From: ENR-C587 sp942493235
Lineage (GTDB): Bacteria > Bacteroidota > Ignavibacteria > Kapaibacteriales > UBA2268
NCBI GenBank assembly: GCA_942493235.1
Contig: OW818676.1
Span: forward strand, 2,542,001-2,606,000
Direction of reading: 5' to 3'
Length of the DNA stretch: 64,000 bases
Part shown: positions 17,920-25,609 of the stretch, one piece after another
Layout of the letters: every line of letters begins with the position of its first letter
How positions within the stretch are numbered: position 1 is the stretch's first letter
Notes under the pieces: model-generated
Told to the model about the DNA's origin: nothing
Database searches by the model: none
Seen by the model: the letters and a program-made list of their open reading frames with translations, nothing else
Made by a program: the position numbers and the translations under genes

Positions 17920-18158
17920 CGATATGCACTTAGAAGTTTGAAAAACTTGAAAAATAAACAGTAAATAAATATTTTAGACTTTTATAACAGCCTTAATCAG
18001 AGGTTCTCTTGACTGACCCCAATGGAAATGAGTAGGTGGCTGGTGGTTAGTGGCTGTGAATTTGGAATTTGGAGCTAATTATATTTCCAATTTGCTATTG
18101 GCTTTAGAGTTTGAGTAAAAACGGGGATATTTTTGATTATAAATCAAATAAATACTTT

Positions 18159-18186
18159 ACAACCTGGCGTTTAACCGTCAGGTTGT
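18159..18186 (-). terminator. hairpin ACAACCTGGCG/CGTCAGGTTGT
   Basis: An 11-bp stem with one mismatch and a short TTAAC-type loop lies 16 bases beyond the minus-strand stop at 18202. Its position fits a transcription end for the minus-strand pair, though the T-tract is poor. Confidence 0.45.
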
Positions 18187-18201
18187 ATTCCGAGATATAA
18201 A

Positions 18202-18729
18202 TTAATTCAATAAAGTCATATCAAAATTATCAGTATAAATTATTTCATTAAAAAATTCATTTGATCCTAAAAACAATAATGCTGTTAAACTAACTAATAT
18301 CAGAGGTCCTATTATCAATGATAATATTATTTCTTTTCTATTTATTACACTTTTCAAGTCTTTAAAAAATATATAAATTGTTAGTGGTAAAAATAGGAAT
18401 ATCGAAGAGAATAATCCCGGAGCGATTACTTTATAATAAATTGATGTACCTATATGTGAAAAAAGCAGATTGAAAAACATAGCAGACAACAATCCAATAG
18501 CAACATAGTAAAAATAATGTCCGTTTTTAAATATTTCCGAATACCTAAATGTAAAAACTACAATGGCAGACAGCAATAATACAGCCGTAGAAAATGCGGT
18601 GAAGTCTATTCCGGTTAATTCATAATAAATATTATTTCGTTTAATCATAATAATTTCTTCAATATTATGAATGATGAAAAATAATGGAATCAGATAGAAC
18701 CTTCTTTTGTTATATGCGAAATCAGACAT
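18202..18729 (-). CDS. HXXEE-type integral membrane protein
   Basis: A 175-residue hydrophobic protein with about five predicted helices. The N-terminal helix carries HNIEEI, the signature of HXXEE-domain membrane proteins, followed by a Lys/Arg loop; a second His pair (GHYFYY) lies further on. The family has no established function. It starts two bases after the stop of the lamin-tail lipoprotein gene, so the two probably form an operon read leftward. Confidence 0.6.
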   Translation of the reverse strand: MSDFAYNKRRFYLIPLFFIIHNIEEIIMIKRNNIYYELTGIDFTAFSTAVLLLSAIVVFTFRYSEIFKNGHYFYYVAIGLLSAMFFNLLFSHIGTSIYYKVIAPGLFSSIFLFLPLTIYIFFKDLKSVINRKEIILSLIIGPLILVSLTALLFLGSNEFFNEIIYTDNFDMTLLN

Positions 18730-18731
18730 AA

Positions 18732-19268
18732 TTATTTACTCCCTTGATTAGGTGCAGCAGGAGTCGGTGTCATATTGTCCCAATTATCACCACCGTCAAC
18801 AGTTCTGCCATAAGATTTATTATCTAATGCCGCATCGAAACTGATTTTATCTACTACAAATACCGAACTACCATTTTTATAATAAATGATTGCATTATCA
18901 CCATCTTTAGATAATTTGAAGTTTGTATGGATTTGTGTCTTAACAGTAGCGGAATCATCACACCAAACCAACATATAGCTTTTTGCTTTAACCACGGTGT
19001 CAATTGGTAGTAAATACTTATCTAATAAATCAAAATCATCTGAAAAATAAAGAGTATTCTTTGGAATAGCAATATCGTTTTCAGTCGGGTTATATATTTC
19101 AAACCAATCATCAGATAGCCCGAATTCATTAGCTAAAGTGCTTCCTTTAGAAGCTACTTCGTTGATTTTTAATTTGGAAATTGGGTCATTGTTTGTATTA
19201 TCATTGACAGTATCGTCAGAGCAGGCATACAGTGTAAATAGAATTAGAGCATAAAATAGTTTTCTCAT
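18732..19268 (-). CDS. lamin-tail-domain lipoprotein
   Basis: A lipoprotein signal peptide ends in the lipobox LYAC|S (Cys16), with Asp residues just after the cysteine. The mature part is a lamin tail domain: LKINEVASKGSTLA, DDWFEIYNPTENDIAIPKN, SYMLVWCDDS, FKLSKDGDNAIIYYKNG, SYGRTVDGGDNW. In bacteria this Ig-like fold occurs on secreted or surface proteins; here it is the only domain of a 178-residue lipoprotein. The last residues (TPTPAAPNQGSK) are the usual LTD ending. It is the first gene of a two-gene unit with the HXXEE protein. Confidence 0.85.
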   Translation of the reverse strand: MRKLFYALILFTLYACSDDTVNDNTNNDPISKLKINEVASKGSTLANEFGLSDDWFEIYNPTENDIAIPKNTLYFSDDFDLLDKYLLPIDTVVKAKSYMLVWCDDSATVKTQIHTNFKLSKDGDNAIIYYKNGSSVFVVDKISFDAALDNKSYGRTVDGGDNWDNMTPTPAAPNQGSK

Positions 19269-19395
19269 CGCTGATTCCTTTTTATTTTTTAAAAATTAAA
19301 ATTCAAATATATGCAATTTTTATAATTTATTAAAGGATTATTTGCACTTTAATAATTGAAATCAGTTGATTTACTGTGTAGAATTATAAATCTGA

Positions 19396-20730
19396 TTATT
19401 CAAAAGAATTATTTGCACTATTAACATCAGAAACTAAATCATTAGAGATAGTCCATTCCTCGTAATCGAAATTATCACTGTCAGGTAGTTCAATCAAAAA
19501 GGTAGTACCTTTATTTATCATGGATTCTTTAACATAAATTTTGCCTTTATGATATTCTTGAATTATGCGTTTAGATAAACTTAATCCAAGCCCCCAGCCT
19601 CTTTGCTTAGTAGTATATCCGGGGAAAAATACTTGACGTTTCTGCTTTTTTGACATTCCCTTGCCGGTATCGGCAACAGTAATTATTGTTTTTTTGAATG
19701 TCTTAATCAGAACAATAGTAATACTGCCGTTTTTATCTTCTATTGCTTCTGCGGCATTTTTTAGTAAATTTTCAATTACCCAAGCAAATAATTCTGCATT
19801 GAGCGGACAGTATATATTTTCGGGAAGTGTTCGGCATATTTCGATTTTTTTACCAAGTACCGGCAATCTTTTCTCAAAGTATTTGCATATATTTTCAATC
19901 TCATAACTGATATTTTCCATTTTAATTTCTGGTAGCGAACCGATTTTCGAGAAACGTATAGCTATCATATTTAAGCGGTCTATATCTTTTTGCATTTCAG
20001 TAACAGTATCTTCGATTAGCTCCGGTTCTTCTTTATTGAATTTCAATATCTCCATCCAAGCCAATAAACTCGACAGGGGAGTGCCTAACTGGTGAGCTGC
20101 TTCCTTTGCCATTCCTACCCATACTTTAGATTCTTCATTGCGCTTAATACTCGAGAAAGATAGGTAGCCAAGGAAAATAAACAGACCGACTATTCCGATT
20201 TCTATCAATGGGAACAATTGCAGTTGGTCAATGAGTTTAGAATTTGTATAGTGAAATTTAGTAATAATAATACCGAAATCAGTCTTGATTTTAACTTCAA
20301 AAGGTTTATATACGGCATCCATATTTTTTATATAATCCTGCAAATATTGTCGTTGCCACTCAATAGATTTTGAAGTATCGAGGTCGATATTCGATATTTG
20401 CTTAATAAACGGGTATGGTACTTCGCCGTCGATTGTCATTATCAAAGGGAAATTTATGGTTGGCGAAAATTTCTCTACCAGAAATATTAAATCATCGGTG
20501 TTATTGACCGGGTCTAAATGCTGATACAAATCGGCATAGAGTTTAATTCCGGTCTTTTCTCTTTCGATTAATTGATTTACTATTACATTAGTATAAATCA
20601 GCACAAATGTAACAATTATGGAGGCAAGAGCTAAGAAGAATATTTTGATTTGAAGTTTAGTATTAAAAATATGTTTTATAGATTCAAAAAATCCGGACTG
20701 CTTTTTTTTAGGTCTCATTAGAATACTCAA
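19396..20730 (-). CDS. membrane sensor histidine kinase
   Basis: Two membrane helices (about residues 30-50 and 180-197) flank a roughly 130-residue periplasmic sensor segment. The dimerisation/phosphoacceptor helix has AKEAAHQLGTPLSSLLAW, with the phosphorylated His. ATP-binding boxes follow: N-box ENLLKNAAEAIED, G1 VADTGKGMS, F-box FFPGYTTK, and G2 RGWGLGLSLSKRI. The HQLGTP variant of the H-box is common in Bacteroidota-type kinases. No response regulator lies nearby, so its partner is unknown. It follows the CtpA-type gene on the same strand, but a terminator between them suggests separate transcription. Confidence 0.93.
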   Translation of the reverse strand: MSILMRPKKKQSGFFESIKHIFNTKLQIKIFFLALASIIVTFVLIYTNVIVNQLIEREKTGIKLYADLYQHLDPVNNTDDLIFLVEKFSPTINFPLIMTIDGEVPYPFIKQISNIDLDTSKSIEWQRQYLQDYIKNMDAVYKPFEVKIKTDFGIIITKFHYTNSKLIDQLQLFPLIEIGIVGLFIFLGYLSFSSIKRNEESKVWVGMAKEAAHQLGTPLSSLLAWMEILKFNKEEPELIEDTVTEMQKDIDRLNMIAIRFSKIGSLPEIKMENISYEIENICKYFEKRLPVLGKKIEICRTLPENIYCPLNAELFAWVIENLLKNAAEAIEDKNGSITIVLIKTFKKTIITVADTGKGMSKKQKRQVFFPGYTTKQRGWGLGLSLSKRIIQEYHKGKIYVKESMINKGTTFLIELPDSDNFDYEEWTISNDLVSDVNSANNSFE

Positions 20731-20757
20731 TTATCTGATTGATTTACAATATAATTC

Positions 20758-20781
20758 AAAAACTCACTTAAAACAGTGAGT
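20758..20781 (-). terminator. intrinsic terminator after the CtpA-type gene
   Basis: Read on the minus strand, ACTCACT pairs with AGTGAGT across GTTTTA and is followed by TTTTT. It lies about 40 bases beyond the protease stop at 20821, and ahead of the histidine kinase. Confidence 0.75.
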
Positions 20782-20820
20782 ATCTAAACAGTGAATATTA
20801 ACGAATTAAAGGGAAATAAA

Positions 20821-22455
20821 TTATTTGAGCATTTCACCGGCAGCAGTTAATTGTTTAATAGCATCAATTAGTTGATTGTCTAAATTTGTACCAACGGCAT
20901 AATATGACCGGTCGCCCCAGAGGAAGTATCCGATATTACTTTTTAAAAAATTTCTGATGGCTTCTTTATCGGTACCAAACATCTGCTCATTCCAAATATT
21001 TTTACTCTTGAAAAATGAAACGAAATTGGCAAGCAGAGCATCATTAACTATATAATTGAATGAGAACATAAAGCTATCGGGAAATTTTTCGTATATTTCC
21101 TTATGAAAGCTTTTATAAATATCCATAGTATATTCTAAAAATATTCCTTTGCTTTTAAGTACTTGTAGTAGCACTGTATTTGTATCTAATTTACTGATAA
21201 TATCGGGAAAAATTCCACCTCCACCTAATACATTCCTGCCTTTAAGAGTCTTAAAAATTGGCAATTGAGTTTTTCCACCGGTTAATTTTATTAATTCGTC
21301 GAGACCGGCTTTAGTGCTACTATCCATGTTCATTGTAATAGATGGGTCAATAGCCGATTTCTTTGTATCACTTGAATAATCTTTCTGTATTAATCTGCCC
21401 GACGGAGTCAAGTATTTTGCAACTGTAATTCTGAACGCCGATGTATCAGTATAATTCCAATACTTCTGAACCAAACCCTTTCCCATAGATATTTTACCCA
21501 CTACTAAGCCTCTGTCTAAGTCTTGAACCATACCGGCAAATATTTCGCTTGCCGAAGCAGAGTTTTCATTTATAAGAACGACTAAAGGCAGATTGCAGTA
21601 TTTACCGTCAACTTCGGCAACATAATCTTTATCGTATATTTTGCTGTTGGATTTGATACTGGCAATTGTCTGTCCCTTTTTAACAAAGTCTTTGCAAATA
21701 TTTATAACTACATCTAAAAAGCCACCGGGATTATCTCTTAAATCCAATATAAGTGATTTTGCTCCTTTTGAAATTAGTGTATCCAAAGATGCAGTTAATT
21801 CCTGATGAGAAATTTTCGAGAATCTGAGCATTTTGATAAAGGCTATTTCTGATTTTGGGAAAATAAAATCAGTAATAATAGATGGTATTTCAATTTCTTT
21901 TCTTATTAATTCATATTCTAATATACTGCCGTCCATGAATTTCTTTATAGATATAATTGCTTTTGAGCCCGGCACACCTCTTAATAATTCGTTAGCATCA
22001 TTTACATTTACTCCGATTACACTTTTACCGTTAATGCTCAATAGCTGGTCCCCGGGCAAAATCTTGCATGAGTCGGCAGGACTATTTTTAGTTGAGTTCA
22101 ATACAGTTAAAGTATCATTAATGCTGAATAGTGTTAATCCGATTGATTCCGATGAACCCTTCTGTTCTTCGGAAAGGGATTTATACTCGTCGGGGGAGAA
22201 GTAATGCGAAAATGGGTCTAAAGAATTAAGCATAGCATTAAAGCATTTATTACTGAGTTTTTCTATGTTTACAGAGTCATCATAATTTTTATATATAATT
22301 TCGAGAACGGCTTTGAATTTTTTAGCTTGATAATCTATTTTATCAAGTTTTGGGTCAGTAGTTGTGCTTTTATCGTCAGCATAATTATTGTTAATCAGAA
22401 AGGTAATTATTATAAAATACAAAGCAAGTTTAACAATTTTCGTAATCTGTTTCAT
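20821..22455 (-). CDS. S41 family C-terminal processing peptidase
   Basis: A periplasmic serine protease of the CtpA/Prc type, 544 residues. A signal-anchor helix is at the N-terminus, then the S41 N-terminal region (LDPFSHYFSPDEY), a PDZ domain (SPADSCKILPGDQLLSINGK, about 125-180) and the catalytic core: ILDLRDNPGGFLD, nucleophile Ser in NENSASASEIFAGM, and the general-base Lys in GKISMGKGLVQ. It should trim or degrade envelope proteins. The C-terminal 150 residues are extra helices found in Bacteroidota homologs. The GLVQ where GSVQ is more usual is a mild variation. It is likely terminated before the neighbouring kinase gene. Confidence 0.93.
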   Translation of the reverse strand: MKQITKIVKLALYFIIITFLINNNYADDKSTTTDPKLDKIDYQAKKFKAVLEIIYKNYDDSVNIEKLSNKCFNAMLNSLDPFSHYFSPDEYKSLSEEQKGSSESIGLTLFSINDTLTVLNSTKNSPADSCKILPGDQLLSINGKSVIGVNVNDANELLRGVPGSKAIISIKKFMDGSILEYELIRKEIEIPSIITDFIFPKSEIAFIKMLRFSKISHQELTASLDTLISKGAKSLILDLRDNPGGFLDVVINICKDFVKKGQTIASIKSNSKIYDKDYVAEVDGKYCNLPLVVLINENSASASEIFAGMVQDLDRGLVVGKISMGKGLVQKYWNYTDTSAFRITVAKYLTPSGRLIQKDYSSDTKKSAIDPSITMNMDSSTKAGLDELIKLTGGKTQLPIFKTLKGRNVLGGGGIFPDIISKLDTNTVLLQVLKSKGIFLEYTMDIYKSFHKEIYEKFPDSFMFSFNYIVNDALLANFVSFFKSKNIWNEQMFGTDKEAIRNFLKSNIGYFLWGDRSYYAVGTNLDNQLIDAIKQLTAAGEMLK

Positions 22456-22509
22456 ATAGATTTATCATAAATTAAAAAAGGAAATAGACTTATTTTTTAG
22501 ATGAATATT

Positions 22510-23322
22510 TTAAAAAAGTCGAAAACCAAATTCAGTATTAAATAATATCAAAATATTATTTTTATAATATCCTGTTAATTCATAGCCAATGCCAAATTTT
22601 AAATTCATGAACATTGGAAATAAGAATAGTTGATATTCAAGAAAAAGATTTGGTCTAAGATGTAAATCAGATTCATCCTGATTTGAATAAAATGTTACAG
22701 AATTATCTTCACTATTGAATACAGAATTTGGAATATCTTTCTTTATAGGAGAATTATCAGAATAAAATCTATCAATAGTTGAAGAGTTTAATATATAACC
22801 AATATTTAAACTAAAAGAAAGATTAATATTAATAGGTCCATTACCATCAAAATTGAATAAATTAACCCCATAACCAATTTGCATATCAATAATATTTGTT
22901 GTGTAATCCGGTATTCTAAATACACGACCATTTTCAGAAGAACCAATAAAATAGTCCAAAATCTCGGAAGTATAAATTCTATCTTCTTCATAATAGTAAG
23001 TGGAATAGAGAAAAGATAGTGTCCAATAACTACTATATTTGTATCCTGCACTTTTAGAAATATGCAGGTATAAATCAGGAAAATATACCAAACCTAATCC
23101 ATAACTAAACCCGCTAATTTCATTTTGAAATTTATAATTAGGTATATTATAATCGACTGTCTGATTCTTTGCGAAATTATTAATTATAGTCGGAGTAGTT
23201 AGATATAGATTTCTAAACTTATTCAATTTAGTATTTTCATTTATTTCAAATTCTGAAGACAAAATATTAGCTCGAGTAAACAGAATTAATACTGATATTA
23301 TTATAATATATATTAGCTTCAT
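22510..23322 (-). CDS. putative outer-membrane beta-barrel protein (paralog of the next gene)
   Basis: I do not recognise the family. A signal peptide (MKLIYIIIISVLILFTRANILS) precedes about 245 residues of alternating aromatic and polar strands (GFSYGLGLVYFPDLYLHIS, GYKYSSYWTLSFLYSTYYYE, INLSFSLNIGYIL) ending ..EFGFRLF, with a terminal Phe typical of outer-membrane barrels. It resembles the neighbour at 23331-24139 in layout (GSSENGRVFR against GVSDHGSILF; SPIKKDIPNSVF against VLKEDIPNANY; a shared ending). It begins nine bases after the corrected end of that neighbour, so the two form a tandem paralog pair. Confidence 0.65.
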   Translation of the reverse strand: MKLIYIIIISVLILFTRANILSSEFEINENTKLNKFRNLYLTTPTIINNFAKNQTVDYNIPNYKFQNEISGFSYGLGLVYFPDLYLHISKSAGYKYSSYWTLSFLYSTYYYEEDRIYTSEILDYFIGSSENGRVFRIPDYTTNIIDMQIGYGVNLFNFDGNGPININLSFSLNIGYILNSSTIDRFYSDNSPIKKDIPNSVFNSEDNSVTFYSNQDESDLHLRPNLFLEYQLFLFPMFMNLKFGIGYELTGYYKNNILILFNTEFGFRLF

Positions 23323-23330
23323 AAATTATC

Positions 23331-24139
23331 CTAATCTATTAATAATGCAAAAGTTAATAAGAATTCGTAATTAAAGCTATTTCTTGAAAATCCCAAAATA
23401 TCATAACCGACATCGAAGCTTAAACCAAAAAATCCCAATTATTATAGTCAAGTAGATCTATAAAATATTTATAATTAAACATTATAGATGACCTTAGCAT
23501 CCACCATGGGATTTCTTTATAATATGCCAAATTTAAAGAGTTATCGGATTCATAATTTGCATTTGGAATGTCTTCTTTTAAAACAGTAAAATCAGAAGTA
23601 AATTTGTTATTTCTGGTTCTTGAAAATAATTTTACAGCTTCAAATGACACAGCAAGATCAAAACTATTATTATCGTAATGGAAAAGTCCGTAGCCTGTTC
23701 CGGCTTCAATACTCATACCTTGCAAATCGTAATTATTGTGAAAAAGTATGCTTCCGTGGTCGCTTACTCCTGTGAAATAGTTTACTAAACTGCTATTAAA
23801 TAATCTTGTATCACCACTTTGCATTATATTCAAATACGATAATTCACTAAAGAAATAAAGTCTATTAATAGAATTAGAGTTCAGAAAACTATTGGGAATA
23901 AAATATATAGATAGTTTATACTCAGAACTGTACAAATCATTTACAAAATTATCAGAGGAAATTGGAAGACTCTGAAAATCTTCATTCATATTATGTAAAA
24001 ACACTCCATTATATGAAAAGCCTATATATTTATTAAATTTACTAAAACTTTGGTTATATATGCGGTTATCATTTGCAATTGCAATATTGCAAAATACTAA
24101 AATCAATTGAATGTATAGAAAAATCTTAATTTTTTTCAT
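23331..24139 (-). pseudogene. beta-barrel paralog with a 3' frameshift
   Basis: The uninterrupted frame runs from the ATG at 24139 to a stop at 23420 (..NWDFLV). Shifting one frame at the six-base homopolymer at 23427-23432 gives FFGLSFDVGYDILGFSRNSF and then FNYEFLLTFALLID, ending at 23331. This aligns with the C-terminus of the paralog downstream (LKFGIGYELTGYYKNN..). The true C-terminus is therefore probably displaced by a one-base slip, a sequencing error or a real mutation that removes the last barrel strands. The start at 24139 has GGGGA eight bases upstream and opens the signal peptide MKKIKIFLYIQLILVF; the longer upstream frame would run through a terminator hairpin. Function unknown. 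Confidence 0.65.
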
Positions 24140-24280
24140 ATTATCCCCAGCATTAAAAAATCCGTATAACAATATAGCGATACGGATTTTAATTTCCAAA
24201 TAATTTATCAATAATAATCGATTTCAAATTTATAATGTCGCTACTGTACTTTTGGGGCAAGCCTGAATTATTGATTTAAG
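24134..24280. repeat. 147-bp direct repeat, copy 1 (left of mazEF)
   Basis: It shares about 95% of its bases with 25199-25344 in the same orientation. On the minus strand it covers the last codons of an antitoxin-like gene (..IIQACPKSTVATL, stop), a terminator hairpin, and the ribosome site and ATG of the barrel gene. The two copies bracket the mazEF pair and the RHS fragment. Confidence 0.85.
24155..24192. terminator. bidirectional terminator hairpin, copy 1
   Basis: AAATCCGTAT (24158-24167) pairs with ATACGGATTT (24180-24189), with A-runs and T-runs on both sides, so it can end transcripts on either strand. Two more copies lie at 25219-25256 and 25541-25578. Confidence 0.75.
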
Positions 24281-24454
24281 CCATAACATTTCACAAAATA
24301 CGTATAGATTATTTCAAATTACAAATATATAATAATACAAGCTGTTTATGTAATAGCAGATTGTTCCTTGTAAATAATTATTGAGTAGTAACGGTAGAGC
24401 TAAAGCAAGGAGATTCCAGTTACAAAAAATAAAACGAATATTAAAACGTTTAAT

Positions 24455-24471
24455 ATTATACAATGTATAAT
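24455..24471 (+). promoter_or_regulatory. operator-like palindrome upstream of mazE
   Basis: ATTATACA-A-TGTATAAT is a perfect 17-base palindrome ending 16 bases before the mazE start and just before its ribosome site AAAGGTG. Autoregulated toxin-antitoxin operons typically carry such a site at the promoter, bound by the AbrB-fold antitoxin. Binding is an inference. Confidence 0.6.
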
Positions 24472-24487
24472 TATTAAAAGGTGTCCA

Positions 24488-24727
24488 ATGCAATCAACTA
24501 TTAGAAAATGGGGTAATAGTTTAGGAATAAGATTACCAAAGCTAATTGCAAAAGAGTTGAATTTAATTGAAGGTGCTAATTTATATATAAAATTAGTTGA
24601 TGATAAAATCGAAATTACAAAAGTTTCAGATGAATTATCATTAGAACAAATGTTACTGAATATAAATGATGAAAATCTCCATAATGAAATAAGCACTTAC
24701 TCTCCGATAGGCAATGAGCTATGCTAA
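24488..24727 (+). CDS. mazE: MazE/AbrB-type antitoxin
   Basis: A 79-residue protein whose first 45 residues form the SpoVT/AbrB (MazE) DNA-binding fold: QSTIRKWGNSLGIRLPKLI, then the strand pair NLYIKLVDDKIEITKV. The acidic C-terminal tail (DELSLEQMLLNINDENLH) is the segment that usually wraps around the toxin. AAAGGTG five bases upstream sets the start. The last seven bases overlap the toxin gene, the normal arrangement for a coupled type II toxin-antitoxin pair. It should neutralise the toxin and repress the operon through the palindrome at 24455. Confidence 0.88.
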   Translation: MQSTIRKWGNSLGIRLPKLIAKELNLIEGANLYIKLVDDKIEITKVSDELSLEQMLLNINDENLHNEISTYSPIGNELC

Positions 24728-25059
24728 ACATCGAGTATATACCCGAACGTGGAGACATTATTTGGCTAAATTTCAATCCTCAATCCGGCAGAGAGCAGAT
24801 GGGGAGACGTCCGGCTTTAGTCATATCACCTAAATCATACAATAGAAAAGTTGGCTTAGTATTAGTATGTCCAATTACATCTCAAGTTAAAGGTTACCCT
24901 TTCGAGGTTGAATTAACTGATATGACTACTAAAGGCGTAATAATTTCCGACCAAATTAAAAGCTTAGATTGGCGAATAAGAAATGCCGAATTTATTGAAA
25001 AGTTGAAGTTAGAAAAAGTTGCTGAGGTAATTTCAAAATTCTCAACTTTGATTTTATAG
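24721..25059 (+). CDS. mazF: MazF/PemK-type endoribonuclease toxin
   Basis: A 112-residue type II toxin of the MazF/PemK/ChpB family, predicted to cut mRNA at short sequence motifs when not bound by the antitoxin. Family blocks: RGDIIWLNFNPQSGREQMGRRPALVISP, with the catalytic Arg region; VLVCPITSQVKGYPFEVEL, with the Thr/Ser; and GVIISDQIKSLDW. The start lies inside the mazE 3' end. The pair is bounded by 146-bp direct repeats and lies against the direction of the surrounding genes, a sign of insertion. Confidence 0.92.
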   Translation: MLNIEYIPERGDIIWLNFNPQSGREQMGRRPALVISPKSYNRKVGLVLVCPITSQVKGYPFEVELTDMTTKGVIISDQIKSLDWRIRNAEFIEKLKLEKVAEVISKFSTLIL

Positions 25060-25098
25060 TAAAGTCTCATATCCGTTCTTTGAAAATAAGATAACCAT

Positions 25099-25191
25099 AT
25101 CTCAGGCGAGGGCAATGCCTATTATTCTCTCTTGCGTGAGTATGATCCTACTCTGGGCAGAGGTGGAAGCGAGGTCCAAAAAATAATATAA
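25099..25191 (+). pseudogene. fragment of an RHS-repeat core protein
   Basis: The frame starting at 25099 reads ISGEGNAYYSLLREYDPTLGR and then drifts to a stop at 25189-25191. GEGN followed by (R)xYDPxLGR is the hallmark of the RHS-repeat-associated core, where polymorphic toxins join their carrier. Base composition is richer in G+C than the surroundings. There is no start codon and no upstream RHS repeat, so this is a relic of a toxin gene or of a displaced C-terminus. Confidence 0.55.
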
Positions 25192-25198
25192 TTAAAAA

Positions 25199-25344
25199 TT
25201 TCATATTATCCCCAGCATTAAAAATCCGTATCACAATATATCTATACGGATTTTAATTTCCAAATAATTTATCAATAATAATCGATTTCAAATTTATAAT
25301 GTCGCTACTGTACTTTTGGGCAAAGCCTGAATTATTGATTTAAG
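25199..25344. repeat. 146-bp direct repeat, copy 2 (right of mazEF)
   Basis: It matches 24134-24280 over its whole length, with a handful of substitutions and two one-base gaps. On the minus strand it carries the antitoxin-like C-terminus (..IIQALPKSTVATL), the terminator hairpin (25222-25253) and the start codon region of a truncated barrel gene. Confidence 0.85.
25219..25256. terminator. bidirectional terminator hairpin, copy 2
   Basis: AAATCCGTAT (25222-25231) pairs with ATACGGATTT (25244-25253). It lies 40-75 bases past the stop of the broken antitoxin gene on the minus strand. Confidence 0.7.
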
Positions 25345-25518
25345 TATAGAGTTAATACTATCGGGTGAATTAAATGCATTCGCTACATCTTCATCAATTT
25401 CAACAAAAACTCTGTTTTTATAATAATACGGATTTTTTTGACCTTTTGAATAATCAAACTCATATTCAGGTAAAAGCTAATCAGTATCCAAATTATTTTT
25501 TTCTATTATTTTCTTCAT
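25294..25518 (-). pseudogene. antitoxin-like gene broken by an internal TAG
   Basis: From the ATG at 25518 the frame reads MKKIIEKNNLDTD, then TAG (25477-25479), then LLPEYEFDYSKGQKNPYYYK, a strand RVFVEIDEDVANAF, and NSPDSINSILKSIIQALPK to a TAA at 25294. PEYxF-x-G followed by a Y-rich turn, (V)xVxxDEDVAxxF and a C-terminal helix matches a widespread small antitoxin-type family often paired with a toxin gene. Only the in-frame TAG spoils it. An identical C-terminus is preserved in the repeat copy at 24241-24280. No toxin partner is visible beside it. Confidence 0.6.
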
Positions 25519-25540
25519 GTATTTTTATAAAAATCGTTAT

Positions 25541-25578
25541 TAAAAAATCCGTATCACAATATAGCGATACGGATTTTA
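25541..25578 (-). terminator. terminator of the P5C dehydrogenase gene (hairpin copy 3)
   Basis: AAATCCGTAT (25545-25554) pairs with ATACGGATTT (25567-25576), and a T-run follows on the minus strand. It lies about 32 bases beyond the stop at 25610. The same hairpin recurs at 24155 and 25219. Confidence 0.8.
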
Positions 25579-25609
25579 ATTTCCAAATAATTAAATTCTA
25601 AATTACAGA

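Larger units (their letters stand above)
17846..18201. other. 356-base convergent intergenic region with two hairpins
   Basis: It lies between two genes pointing at each other. It contains hairpins at 17898-17919 and 18159-18186 and otherwise AT-rich sequence without a supported ORF. The stretch ctaagtctgctgcaaaacta near 17859 recurs inverted, with one change, near 47345-47366. Confidence 0.5.
25060..25609. other. 550-base region of gene fragments between mazF and the P5C dehydrogenase gene
   Basis: No intact gene. In order it holds an RHS-core fragment (25099-25191, plus), the first codons of a barrel paralog on the minus strand (ATG at 25204, reading MKFLIILFFGPR before it runs into the RHS fragment), the second 146-bp repeat copy (25199-25344), a broken antitoxin gene (25294-25518, minus) and the terminator of the dehydrogenase gene (25541-25578). 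Confidence 0.7.

Noticed and set aside
25374..25601. Plus-strand 75-codon ORF
   Set aside because: It is antisense to the antitoxin-like pseudogene and the terminator hairpin; its sequence has no protein-like pattern.
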